DNA from: Caryophanales bacterium UBA4278
GTDB lineage: Bacteria; Bacillota_I; Bacilli_A; RFN20; CAG-826
Length of the DNA: 64,000 bases
Direction: 5' to 3'
NCBI GenBank assembly: GCA_002395065.1
Contig: DGVS01000008.1
Span: forward strand, 7,959 to 71,958
The notes beneath the pieces were generated by a model. The model was not told the DNA's origin and searched no databases. It saw only the letters and a program-made list of their open reading frames with translations. The position numbers and the translations under genes were made by a program. Shown piece by piece: positions 24,850-32,742 of the stretch; within the stretch, counting starts at the first letter, position 1, and each line of letters begins with the position of its first letter.

Positions 24850-25746
24850 ACAAAGGAAACAACCGTTACAATTGTTGGAGCCGGACCAGCCGGTTTGTAT
24901 TTTGCAAATCTCTGCCAAAAGGCGGGAATTGATTATCTTTTAATCGATGCCTCAAATGAAGTTGGTGGACAGATTACACACCTTTACCCCGAAAAAGAAA
25001 TTGTTGATATTCCAGGCATCAATTCAATCATTTCAAAAGACTATATTTCAAAACTTTTAAAAGGTGTTGATAAAAGCAAAATTCTCCTCAATACAAAGGT
25101 TGAAAAAATTGAAAATAACAAGGTTTTTGCAGGTGATTTTGTTGCAAAATCCAAATATGTCATTCTTGCTGTTGGATTAGGCTTTTCTTCGCCAAGACCT
25201 CTTGGAATAGAACACGAAAATGAGTGCAAGAACATTCTCTATCACCTTAAAAAATTTGATTTTCTAAAAGATAAAAAAGTTGCTATTTTTGGTGGAGGAG
25301 ATTCAGCGCTCGACTGGTCAAAAGAAATATCGAAGATCTCTAATGATGTACACTTAATTCATCGAAGAACAGAGTTTAGAGGAAACCATGAAACAATTAA
25401 GGATTGCAAAAATTTAAAAATTCATCTTCCTTATGTACCATATTCTATAGAATATGAAAACGGAAAAGCTACATCGATAACAATTAAAAAAGTTCTTCCG
25501 GAAGGCGAGAAGGAAGAATTCGAAAAGATTTATGTTGATTACATTTTGGTCAACTATGGCAATATTGCTGCTAACTGTGATTTTGGTTTTGAAAAACAAG
25601 GAATGTTTGTAAAAGTTGATAAAGACAACAAAGTTAAAAACAACATTTTTGCTGTCGGTGATATCTGCGATTACGAAAACAAAAAAAGACGCATTGCGCC
25701 TTCAATTGCCGAGTGTGACAGGGTATTTAAACTTATTCAGTCTTAA
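24847..25746 (+). CDS. Ferredoxin/flavodoxin-NADP+ reductase (YumC/TrxR-like type)
   Basis: A 299-residue FAD protein with VTIVGAGPAGLYFANLC, then the NADPH motifs GGGDSALDWSKE and HRRTEFRGN. The active-site CxxC of thioredoxin reductase is missing, which places it in the YumC-type ferredoxin-NADP reductases that shuttle electrons between NADPH and ferredoxin or flavodoxin. It is somewhat shorter than Bacillus YumC at the C-terminus. Together with the flavodoxin at 45981 and the NADPH-motif-free trxB at 3165 it could form one electron route; that link is inference. Confidence 0.85.
   Translation: MTKETTVTIVGAGPAGLYFANLCQKAGIDYLLIDASNEVGGQITHLYPEKEIVDIPGINSIISKDYISKLLKGVDKSKILLNTKVEKIENNKVFAGDFVAKSKYVILAVGLGFSSPRPLGIEHENECKNILYHLKKFDFLKDKKVAIFGGGDSALDWSKEISKISNDVHLIHRRTEFRGNHETIKDCKNLKIHLPYVPYSIEYENGKATSITIKKVLPEGEKEEFEKIYVDYILVNYGNIAANCDFGFEKQGMFVKVDKDNKVKNNIFAVGDICDYENKKRRIAPSIAECDRVFKLIQS
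25681..25702 (-). terminator. ntdp terminator inside the reductase gene
   Basis: Minus strand AAGGCG-CAATG-CGTCTT (one G-U) followed by TTTTT, about 30 bp after the Ntdp stop and inside the plus-strand reductase coding sequence. Confidence 0.5.
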
Positions 25747-26263
25747 AATCTCTTGCAAATCTCGAATAATATTCACGAATCTCTTCATCATTAAACGGAG
25801 ATTCTTTTTTTTCAATTTTCTTATAAACTTCATCGACTGAATGAGAAAGGATATTCATTATTTCTTGTGAGTAACCTTGCTCTTCAGCATGTTTTTTGTA
25901 TTCGGATACATCGAGAAGTTTGGTTGATCCATCAGTAAATTTCTTTATGTCGAGGTCATAATCAATGTATTTGATATATCCTTTGTCATAAATTGCCGGG
26001 GACGCAATATTGACATAATAAGAAATGCCCTCTTCCTTAAACATAGCAATCACATTAAACCAGTGTTTCTTAGAAAGAATAAACATTGCTGGTTCTTTTG
26101 TGTGCCATTTGCGCCCGTCAGCCTCGATGACCGAAGCTCGAATAGAAGCGAGCACAAAATAATCATCATTGTCTTCCACCACATAGCTATGTGACCATTG
26201 GCGATGGAGTTCTTGATTGTGCTTATAGGCCTGGATAATGACCCACTTCTTTTCTAATGACAT
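25733..26263 (-). CDS. Nucleoside tri-/diphosphate phosphatase (DUF402, YgaC-like)
   Basis: A 176-residue DUF402 protein matching the Ntdp family: WVIIQAYKHNQELHRQWSHS, an early acidic metal-binding region, REP/KEPAMF, HWFNVIAMFKEEGISYYVNIASP and KYIDYDLDIK. Ntdp hydrolyses nucleoside tri- and diphosphates in Staphylococcus; other members act on modified RNA ends. It overlaps the upstream membrane protein gene by 1 bp and the convergent reductase by 14 bp. Confidence 0.88.
   Translation of the reverse strand: MSLEKKWVIIQAYKHNQELHRQWSHSYVVEDNDDYFVLASIRASVIEADGRKWHTKEPAMFILSKKHWFNVIAMFKEEGISYYVNIASPAIYDKGYIKYIDYDLDIKKFTDGSTKLLDVSEYKKHAEEQGYSQEIMNILSHSVDEVYKKIEKKESPFNDEEIREYYSRFARDFKTE
25777..25812 (+). 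terminator. Reductase terminator inside the ntdp gene
   Basis: GAATCTC-N14-GAGATTC followed by eight T on the plus strand, 31 bp after the reductase stop and inside the minus-strand Ntdp coding sequence. Confidence 0.8.
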
Positions 26264-27291
26264 TAATCAAGTTCCTTTGCTAATTGACAGGCTTTTAAAA
26301 TATCCTTTTTGTAACCTTTGACAGGCTCTTGGTTAAATGGACGATCTAATGGAATAACCATTAATGGATCATCATAGCCAAGAGCGATATAAGTTGTTCC
26401 TGGTTGAATCGAAATCGCAATATCAACAAGTTCTTTGTTTGGCTTCATTGAATTAACAATTTTCATCACTTTTGTGTTAAGTGTTTTTTCCCATTTTGAG
26501 TCGTTTGAATAAATCGCAATTTTGGCATCGTCTTTAACGACTTTCACATCTTCTAAATTTGTTGGAGGAAGAGAGCGTTGATCACCTTTTATATAAATAT
26601 AAATTGGTTCTTTTCCTTCATATTTATTTCCAGTAACGAGATACTTTCCAACGAAAATTGGTGCAACTCGTTTATCTGTTTTAACAGAGCCTGCACAGTC
26701 ACAAACTAAGATAGGTTTTTTCTCATATTCAAACGTTGTTGCTCCGCGACTACGAACTTCCAAAACATCTTTGTAAAGATTACTATCGATGAAAAGGTGG
26801 TCTTCAATTTTTCCTGGGTTTTCAAAGACAACTTTCTCAAAATTCTTTGAACCAAAAACATATTTGTTCATGTTTCCATAGAAAACAGAAAAATAATTCC
26901 TCATTTTTTCAGTCATCTTTTTTCGTGTTAAAAACGAGAAAGCTAAAACACATCCAAGTAGGACAACTGCAACAGTAATCATCACTGGGAGCTGCCAAGA
27001 GGCTCCTTGCCCAACGTTCGGAATAATAAGGAATGTTCCAACCATCAAAAACATCACGACGAAAAATACAATGGATTTAATTCTGTTTCCGCTACGATAT
27101 TCGCCTAAGAATTTAACTCGTTGATCTTCGATGGCTTGTAGTTCTTCACTATCGTAAACTGGTTTGGTTGGCTCAGGTTGTGTTTCTAAAACAGCGTTTT
27201 CTTCTTTCACCTGTTCAACCTGAGGCATTTCTTCATTAGAAGAAACCTCTTCTGCTTGTACTTCATTGTTCTGAACTGTTTCTCTTTCCAT
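26263..27291 (-). CDS. Two-pass membrane protein with cytoplasmic C-domain, unknown
   Basis: A 342-residue protein. Residues 1-60 are acidic and Glu/Gln/Pro-rich, likely disordered; helices at about 71-91 and 100-121; then a roughly 220-residue soluble alpha/beta domain. That layout is reminiscent of DUF3137-type proteins but I see no certain signature. AGGTGATC precedes the ATG. Coupled by a 1-bp overlap to the Ntdp gene. Function unknown. Confidence 0.6.
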   Translation of the reverse strand: MERETVQNNEVQAEEVSSNEEMPQVEQVKEENAVLETQPEPTKPVYDSEELQAIEDQRVKFLGEYRSGNRIKSIVFFVVMFLMVGTFLIIPNVGQGASWQLPVMITVAVVLLGCVLAFSFLTRKKMTEKMRNYFSVFYGNMNKYVFGSKNFEKVVFENPGKIEDHLFIDSNLYKDVLEVRSRGATTFEYEKKPILVCDCAGSVKTDKRVAPIFVGKYLVTGNKYEGKEPIYIYIKGDQRSLPPTNLEDVKVVKDDAKIAIYSNDSKWEKTLNTKVMKIVNSMKPNKELVDIAISIQPGTTYIALGYDDPLMVIPLDRPFNQEPVKGYKKDILKACQLAKELD

Positions 27292-27351
27292 ATGATCACC
27301 TATTTATACTTAAATAAATTGTATATGATTCACTTACATTATTATAGAAAA

Positions 27352-28392
27352 TTATTTTTCTACCGGAAAACGTTTATTAACCATAATCATCGGCCCATAA
27401 ATCGCGACTAACGCTGCTATTGCAATTGCGCCAGATATAGACACATAAAGAACGTTATATGCCATTGCAGCTTGAATTTCGTAACCATAAATGATCATTG
27501 ATGATGTACAACCGCCAACAAAACGTAGCGCCGTGGAAAGAATTCCTCCAATAACAATGAAGAGAATTCCTTTTATGTTATAACCATTTTGATCTTTTCC
27601 AAAAATAAGCGGCTGGAAAAACCCTAAAACGCAAACAGAGCCCATGCCCAATAAATAGTCAAATGGGAATGTCACAATGCCATAACCATCAGCTAAACAG
27701 TTTATTAAACCGTATGCAATACCGGCACCAATGAATCCTTTTAACGGCCCTTTTCTTAATGCCAAAATCATAAGCGGTAACATTTGAAAATTAACAGATC
27801 CACCGCTTTCACCAAGTTGAACAATCTTAACAAAGTTAAGAACAAGTGCCATAGCAATTAATACACCGATTTCTGTTATATCAATGGCACTAATTGAGGT
27901 ATGGCTTGCAGCAATAGACAAAGCCACTAAACCAGCAATAAAGAATGCTACTATTGGCAAAACATAACAGAAGAAAATATCATGTGGTTCATAACCAAGC
28001 TCGTAACCACTAGAAACATATAAATCGTTCGCTGCAATATCGCGGACGACAATCGCGTTAATACCACTCAATAAGAAAAGTAAAACTGCGACAACATAGA
28101 AATTTTTGTGTTTACGTCCCAAAAAAATGGCGCCACAAGCAATGAGAGGAAAAACTAGATATGTTGTGATAAAGAACGCAGTTGTTGGGCCACTAAACGA
28201 GCCACCAAATAATGTGCTTCCAAGAGTAAATGATGGATAAGTTTTAACCCCATCAATTTTAACCTTCACATCAAAGAATGTTCCTATAAATGAAAGACCA
28301 ATAAAAAGTAAAACAAAGCCAAGAATACATAATGGCATCAGTTTAATCATTTTTTGTCTTATTGGAGAATATTGTTGTTTTGACTCTTCCAT
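27352..28392 (-). CDS. thiT: Thiamine ECF transporter S-component with extra N-terminal membrane domain
   Basis: A 346-residue membrane protein. Residues about 168-346 match ThiT, the thiamine-binding S-component of ECF transporters: ITEIGVLIAMALVLNFVKI, GGSVNFQMLPLMILALRKG and a GAGIAYGLINC segment. ThiT is usually about 180-200 residues, so the first 165 residues, with about four more helices and an extracellular loop, are an added domain of unknown purpose. Control by the TPP riboswitch directly upstream strongly supports thiamine transport. The ATG follows the U-tract of the riboswitch hairpin, and its only Shine-Dalgarno (AAAGGCGG) lies in that hairpin. ECF ATPase and T-component are elsewhere. 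Confidence 0.88.
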   Translation of the reverse strand: MEESKQQYSPIRQKMIKLMPLCILGFVLLFIGLSFIGTFFDVKVKIDGVKTYPSFTLGSTLFGGSFSGPTTAFFITTYLVFPLIACGAIFLGRKHKNFYVVAVLLFLLSGINAIVVRDIAANDLYVSSGYELGYEPHDIFFCYVLPIVAFFIAGLVALSIAASHTSISAIDITEIGVLIAMALVLNFVKIVQLGESGGSVNFQMLPLMILALRKGPLKGFIGAGIAYGLINCLADGYGIVTFPFDYLLGMGSVCVLGFFQPLIFGKDQNGYNIKGILFIVIGGILSTALRFVGGCTSSMIIYGYEIQAAMAYNVLYVSISGAIAIAALVAIYGPMIMVNKRFPVEK

Positions 28393-28419
28393 AAAAAAAT
28401 CCGCCTTTCGTTAGCGGAT
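28393..28419 (-). terminator. Expression-platform hairpin of the TPP riboswitch
   Basis: Minus strand ATCCGC-TAACGAAAG-GCGGAT followed by seven T and then directly the ATG. It can act as an intrinsic terminator and also hides the only Shine-Dalgarno in its 3' arm. Confidence 0.7.
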
Positions 28420-28430
28420 AATAAACAAAA

Positions 28431-28516
28431 AGTTCACCTCCGCTAGCATTACCTAGATCAGGTATGGTCAATTCCGAAGAAGGAATAATCTCAGCCGAGT
28501 TCGCTCAGCACCCAAA
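28431..28516 (-). promoter_or_regulatory. TPP riboswitch (THI element)
   Basis: On the minus strand the aptamer carries the conserved pieces in order: GGGTGCTGAG, GGCTGAGATTATTCC, a UUCG-capped arm (CCTTCTTCGG), ACCTGATCTAGGTAATGC, and AGCGGAGGTGAAC. These are the P2/P3/P4/P5 core elements of thiamine pyrophosphate sensors. The hairpin between it and thiT is the expression platform. Confidence 0.93.
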
Positions 28517-28529
28517 TAATATTTTAGTT

Positions 28530-29192
28530 TTATATATTAGACCATTCAATCTTTTTAATTTTATTTGACTCTAAAAATTGGTTGGCTTTTGAAAACTGAT
28601 GTTCATTAAACCATCCGCCATGATTCGCTCCAAGTGGTGATGGGTGGGACGACTTTAGAATTAAATGGTTGTGGTTTGACAGGTGTTTTTCGTATTTTTT
28701 AGCAAAATTTCCCCAAAGCATAAAAACAATTGGTTGGTTGCAAAAATTAAGAAATTTTATTACATCTAACATCAAGCAATCATATTCTTTTTTATGGTGT
28801 GAAAGAGCTTGTCCTGCAACGACCGTAAGATATGCATTTATTAATAGCACCCCTTGTTTTGCTAGGTATGTTAAATCACCATTTTTAAAATCCATATCAC
28901 ATCCAATATCGTTATGAATCTCTTTAAATATATTTGCCAAACTTGGAGGGACTTTTGTGCCTTTTGGAACAGAAAACGATAATCCCTGTGCTTGACCTGG
29001 TTCGTGATATGGGTCTTGGCCAATAATGACAATCTTGATTTGATCGACCGGTGTTAGTTCAAATGCTTTAAAGAGATTTTCACGTACTGGATATATTGTT
29101 TTTGTTGCGTATTCCTCGTCAAGAAAACGCATTAAATCACGATAATATCCCTTTGTTTCTATTTCCTTAAAGAAATCTGACCATGTTTTCAT
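28530..29192 (-). CDS. ung: Uracil-DNA glycosylase, family 1
   Basis: A 220-residue base-excision enzyme removing uracil from DNA. Catalytic water-activating Asp in IIGQDPYHEPGQAQGLSFSVP, uracil-binding LLINAYLTV (usual LLLNxxLTV) and the leucine loop HPSPLGANHGG (commonly HPSPLSxxRGF). Length typical. The -10 TATAAT (29200-29205) is 7 nt before the ATG. Confidence 0.96.
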   Translation of the reverse strand: MKTWSDFFKEIETKGYYRDLMRFLDEEYATKTIYPVRENLFKAFELTPVDQIKIVIIGQDPYHEPGQAQGLSFSVPKGTKVPPSLANIFKEIHNDIGCDMDFKNGDLTYLAKQGVLLINAYLTVVAGQALSHHKKEYDCLMLDVIKFLNFCNQPIVFMLWGNFAKKYEKHLSNHNHLILKSSHPSPLGANHGGWFNEHQFSKANQFLESNKIKKIEWSNI

Positions 29193-29247
29193 TGCTTAAA
29201 TTATAATTTTCTAAACGTTGATAAACAATGTATAATTGTTTCAAATG
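29190..29247. promoter_or_regulatory. Divergent leaderless promoters of ung and the polysaccharide cluster
   Basis: Minus: TATAAT 29200-29205, 7 nt before the ung ATG. Plus: TATAAT 29231-29236, 8 nt before ATG 29245. A perfect repeat AAACAAT-N5-ATTGTTT (29223-29241) covers the plus-strand -10. Confidence 0.55.
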
Positions 29248-30333
29248 AAAAAGGTTCTAATCGTTTTTAATCATCCCGCGCCATACAAAGTTCGTTTGTT
29301 TAACGAACTAAGTCAAAGAATGGATCTTTACGTTATCTTTGAGCGAAGCCAAAATAAAAACCGTTCATTAAGTTTCTACTCAGAAAACGACTTTAAATTT
29401 AAAACTATCAAAGTTACTGGCATAAAACTTGGAGATGAAAATTTTCTTTCGTCAGGAGTAAAAAACCACATTAAGAAAAACCACTATGACTTAATTGTTA
29501 TGAATGGTTATTCACAATTTGCTGAAATGAAAGCTATACGTTATATGCAGAAGCGTTATATTCCTTATGTATTATTTATTAATGGCGGAATCATAAACAG
29601 AAAAGAATCTAAATGTAAGCGAAGATTAAAAACTTCCTTTATGTCAAAAGCAAAGTTCTATCTTTCTCCCGATAAAGAATCAAATAAATATCTGGAATAT
29701 TATGGCGCAGACAAATCTAAAATTTTTAACTACCCTTATTCAACCTTCTATGAAAATGAGATTGCTCCTAAAGAATTAACCAAAGAAGAAAAGAATGCCT
29801 TTAAGGAGAAATATGATTTACAAGGTGAAAAAGTTTTTGTTTCCGCCGGACAGCTAATCAAAAGGAAGAATTATTTAACTTTAATTGAGTCTTGGAAAGA
29901 AATGCCCGAATCACACCATCTTTACATTTTTGGCGATGGAAAAGAGCACCGTCATTATTTGAAAATTATTGAGGATTTACAGGTGAAAAATGTTCATTTG
30001 CGTGATTTTTTACCAAAGAATAAATTATTTGAGATTTTCCGCTGCTCAGACATATTTATTTTCCCTAGCAACGAAGACATCTATGGTCATGTTATTAATG
30101 AATCTTTATCACAAGGACTCCCGGTTATATCAAATTTAAATGTTAATTCTGCTAAAAAACTTTTAAATGAAAAAACAGGAATTTTAACGAGTGACTTTTC
30201 AGCAAAGAATATTCTTAAATGTTTGCAACAAATCGAAGATAATACATCATTCGATGATTGCGTGCGTGTTGCCAAAGACAACACTATTGAGAAAATGTCA
30301 GATTCAATTTCTCAAATTCTTTTGGAGAACTAA
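29245..30333 (+). CDS. Glycosyltransferase family 4 (GT-B fold)
   Basis: A 362-residue retaining-type glycosyltransferase. The N-terminal acceptor domain starts MKKVLIVFNHPAPYKVRLF, a form seen in surface-glycan enzymes. The C-terminal donor domain has GQLIKRKNYLTLIESW, IFGDGKEHRHYL and the nucleotide-sugar EDIYGHVINE (E-x7-E type). No membrane segment, so it acts on the cytoplasmic face on a lipid-linked acceptor. First gene of the surface-polysaccharide cluster; the ATG at 29245 is preferred over one 9 nt upstream, which lies in the -10 box. The next gene starts at once after the stop. Confidence 0.85.
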   Translation: MKKVLIVFNHPAPYKVRLFNELSQRMDLYVIFERSQNKNRSLSFYSENDFKFKTIKVTGIKLGDENFLSSGVKNHIKKNHYDLIVMNGYSQFAEMKAIRYMQKRYIPYVLFINGGIINRKESKCKRRLKTSFMSKAKFYLSPDKESNKYLEYYGADKSKIFNYPYSTFYENEIAPKELTKEEKNAFKEKYDLQGEKVFVSAGQLIKRKNYLTLIESWKEMPESHHLYIFGDGKEHRHYLKIIEDLQVKNVHLRDFLPKNKLFEIFRCSDIFIFPSNEDIYGHVINESLSQGLPVISNLNVNSAKKLLNEKTGILTSDFSAKNILKCLQQIEDNTSFDDCVRVAKDNTIEKMSDSISQILLEN

Positions 30334-31494
30334 ATGAACATTATTTTCTTAACTTCTTCAACATCGGAAAACGTGTTTCACAACATTTGTTCGGAATCAA
30401 AAGTTTTACCAAACCCAAGCAATCAAAATTTTTATCATAAGCTCATTAAAGCTTTATCGTTTTATGACAATGTGGAAGTTGTTTCACATCGGCCATCTGC
30501 AAAAGGCGTAACTCTTCCTCCAATTGAAGATGACCATGATGACCGTGTCCCTTATCACTATACAAAAATCCAAAAAACTCTTTTCTACAAGATCTTTAGA
30601 GAAAAACACCAGATTGTTGAAACAACAGTAAAAATTTTAGATTCATACCTTCACAAGGATTCCATTATTGTAGTTGATGTCTTGCGAAGAAATCTTTTAA
30701 ATGCTGCACTAAAAATTAAACACAAACATGGTATTCCAGTTATTGGCGTCCTCACAGACAACCCTTACAACCTTACCAACGTATCAGATCATTATGCCGA
30801 GAAAACTATCAATAAAACAGCAAAGCTGGATGGCTTTTTAACATTAACAGATGGACTTCTTGCGGCTTATGGAATCGCAGGAAAACCAACATATATTTTT
30901 GAAGGAATTGTTGAAGATATACCAACGTTTAAAAGAGAGCCTTTGGGTGACTATATTGCTTTTGCTGGCTCATTGTACGAACGATATGGTGTTAAAAATC
31001 TTGTTGATTCTTTTAATGGTCTGGACCAAAAAATTAATTTAGTCATTTTAGGAAACGGGCCATTAAAGAGTTATATCTCTAATCTCGGCCAACACGATCA
31101 TCGCGTTTTATATTTGTCTCAACTTAGCAAAAACAAAACATACTGTATCGAACAACACGCTTTAGCAAACATTAATCCGCGTCCATTAAATGAGACTCTC
31201 GACAAACAGTCCGTTCCTTCAAAAATGTTGGATTATCTTGCGAGTGGTGTTCCAACAATATCAACAAAGCATCCGAGATTATACGAACTTTTCAAAAACG
31301 ATGTTTATTGGATTGATGATACCTCTGCTCAAGGTATTCAAAAAGCAATTCTAGATTTTCTTAATTCCTCCCAGATTGAAAAAACAAAAAAGGCCTTGTC
31401 CGCCAAGACAAAGGTCTATTCAATGTTTGGAAGTTTAGTTCAAGGAGAAGGGATTTCTCACTTCTTAAATTCTTTTAATACATCTAAAAGCTGA
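30334..31494 (+). CDS. Glycosyltransferase (GT-B fold)
   Basis: A 386-residue glycosyltransferase-like protein. The N-terminal half contains VVDVLRRNLLNAALK and VIGVLTDNPYNL; the C-terminal half has IAFAGSLYERYGVKNLV, VILGNGPLKSYI and SKMLDYLASGVPTISTK, the donor-site pattern of family 4 enzymes. Sugar specificity cannot be read. Start ATG follows the previous stop directly, with GGAG upstream. It is convergent with the next glycosyltransferase, overlapping it by 37 bp. Confidence 0.78.
   Translation: MNIIFLTSSTSENVFHNICSESKVLPNPSNQNFYHKLIKALSFYDNVEVVSHRPSAKGVTLPPIEDDHDDRVPYHYTKIQKTLFYKIFREKHQIVETTVKILDSYLHKDSIIVVDVLRRNLLNAALKIKHKHGIPVIGVLTDNPYNLTNVSDHYAEKTINKTAKLDGFLTLTDGLLAAYGIAGKPTYIFEGIVEDIPTFKREPLGDYIAFAGSLYERYGVKNLVDSFNGLDQKINLVILGNGPLKSYISNLGQHDHRVLYLSQLSKNKTYCIEQHALANINPRPLNETLDKQSVPSKMLDYLASGVPTISTKHPRLYELFKNDVYWIDDTSAQGIQKAILDFLNSSQIEKTKKALSAKTKVYSMFGSLVQGEGISHFLNSFNTSKS
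31386..31417 (-). terminator. Terminator of the minus-strand glycosyltransferase inside its convergent neighbour
   Basis: Minus strand AGACCTTTGTC-TTGGCG-GACAAGGCCT (one bulge, one mismatch) followed by five T; 41 bp past the stop at 31458 and inside the 30334 gene. Confidence 0.55.
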
Positions 31495-32645
31495 GAGGTT
31501 AATTTCTCGGCCGTTAAATGTTCGTTGAAATAGCGCAAATTGTTTGAACCAAGCAGCGCTTTTTCTTTATCGGAAATATCGCAGATTTGCGAGAAAATAT
31601 TTGATATTTGCAGGGGATTTTCATCAGAAAAGACTGTTCCTTTTGCTTTTTCAAGAAGGTCTTTTGCATCACCTTTAATTACACCAATTAATGGCTTTCC
31701 ATATTTCATATATTGAATGGCTTTATTTGGGATTGTTTTACCAACTGTTCCCTGATTCTTTAATGAGACAATTAATGCATCGGCGTTTTTATAATATCGT
31801 TCTGCTTTCTCAATTGGTAAAGCCCCGGCATATTCAACTCTGTCTTCTAAATGCTCTTTAGCAATTTGCTTTTTAATATTTTCGAGATTTGTGCCCATTC
31901 CCATTAGATAGAGTTTCGCATCATTTCGTTTTAAAAGATTCATCGCTTCAACAAGTTCAGAAGTCAATTGTAGTGTTCCAATATTTCCAGCATAAACAAA
32001 GTTATGCTTCTTCTCAAAAACGATTGGTTCAAGTTCTTCTTTAGATTTTAATATCGGTTGATAAACAACAGGAAACTTTTTGTCAAAAATATGTAGCACA
32101 TCTTTGAAATATGATTTAAAAGAAGGCGAGGAAATTACAATTTCATCACATTGCTCATAAAGTTTCTTTGACCATCTATAAAGGATTTTATAAACAATCG
32201 ACCCTTTTCTCACTGCGCCAGTAACAACAGTAGATTCTGGCCAAAGATCCTGACAATACAAAACATGTGGAACATGGTGTTTTTTGGCATATTTGATTGC
32301 CGGAGCAATCGAAATCACTGGTGATAATGAAATTGATAATACAACATCAAAATCATGGTCGAGTTTTTTTACATAACGTTTTGCATTCCTATGGAATGAT
32401 AAGTAGTTTCGAATGATTGAAATTCGTGAATGTTTTCGTGGATAAAGCTTAGTTCTTAAAACTCTAACACCATTGATGTTTTCTTCTTTAACTTTCTTGT
32501 ATTCTTCAAGAATGTATCCATAACCGTAATTTGGTTTTCCGGTCAATACGGTAACCTCATTGCCTTGTTTAACAAGTTCTTCAGCAATATCGCTCGTTGA
32601 AAAACGTTCAGGGTAATAATACTGCGTAACCAGAAGAATTTTCAT
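31458..32645 (-). CDS. Glycosyltransferase family 4, WbuB-like
   Basis: A 395-residue GT-B enzyme: starts MKILLVTQYYYPERFSTSDIA, typical of WbuB-like N-acetylhexosamine transferases, with SPVISIAPAIKYAKKHHVPHV, FVYAGNIGTLQ, LYLMGMGTNLENIKK and IPNKAIQYMKYGKPLIGV. It probably adds a sugar to undecaprenyl-linked glycan. ATG at 32645 is chosen because TATAAT stands 6 nt upstream; a longer frame would start within the promoter. Confidence 0.85.
   Translation of the reverse strand: MKILLVTQYYYPERFSTSDIAEELVKQGNEVTVLTGKPNYGYGYILEEYKKVKEENINGVRVLRTKLYPRKHSRISIIRNYLSFHRNAKRYVKKLDHDFDVVLSISLSPVISIAPAIKYAKKHHVPHVLYCQDLWPESTVVTGAVRKGSIVYKILYRWSKKLYEQCDEIVISSPSFKSYFKDVLHIFDKKFPVVYQPILKSKEELEPIVFEKKHNFVYAGNIGTLQLTSELVEAMNLLKRNDAKLYLMGMGTNLENIKKQIAKEHLEDRVEYAGALPIEKAERYYKNADALIVSLKNQGTVGKTIPNKAIQYMKYGKPLIGVIKGDAKDLLEKAKGTVFSDENPLQISNIFSQICDISDKEKALLGSNNLRYFNEHLTAEKLTSQLLDVLKEFKK
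31532..31564 (+). terminator. Possible terminator of the 30334 gene inside its neighbour
   Basis: AGCGC-N19-GCGCT followed by TTTTC on the plus strand, 38 bp after the stop. Stem short, loop long. Confidence 0.35.
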
Positions 32646-32657
32646 AGCAAAATTATA
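32643..32657 (-). promoter_or_regulatory. -10 box adjoining the WbuB-like gene start
   Basis: Minus-strand TATAAT (32652-32657) is 6 nt from the ATG at 32645, with TTGTTT 15 bp further upstream; no Shine-Dalgarno. Confidence 0.6.
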
Positions 32658-32742
32658 ATCATTATTGATTAAAAACAAAAACACTCAAATGAATTATTTT
32701 TTGTGCTATGCCTAAAAATAATGTAATATCTTTTTTGTACCT

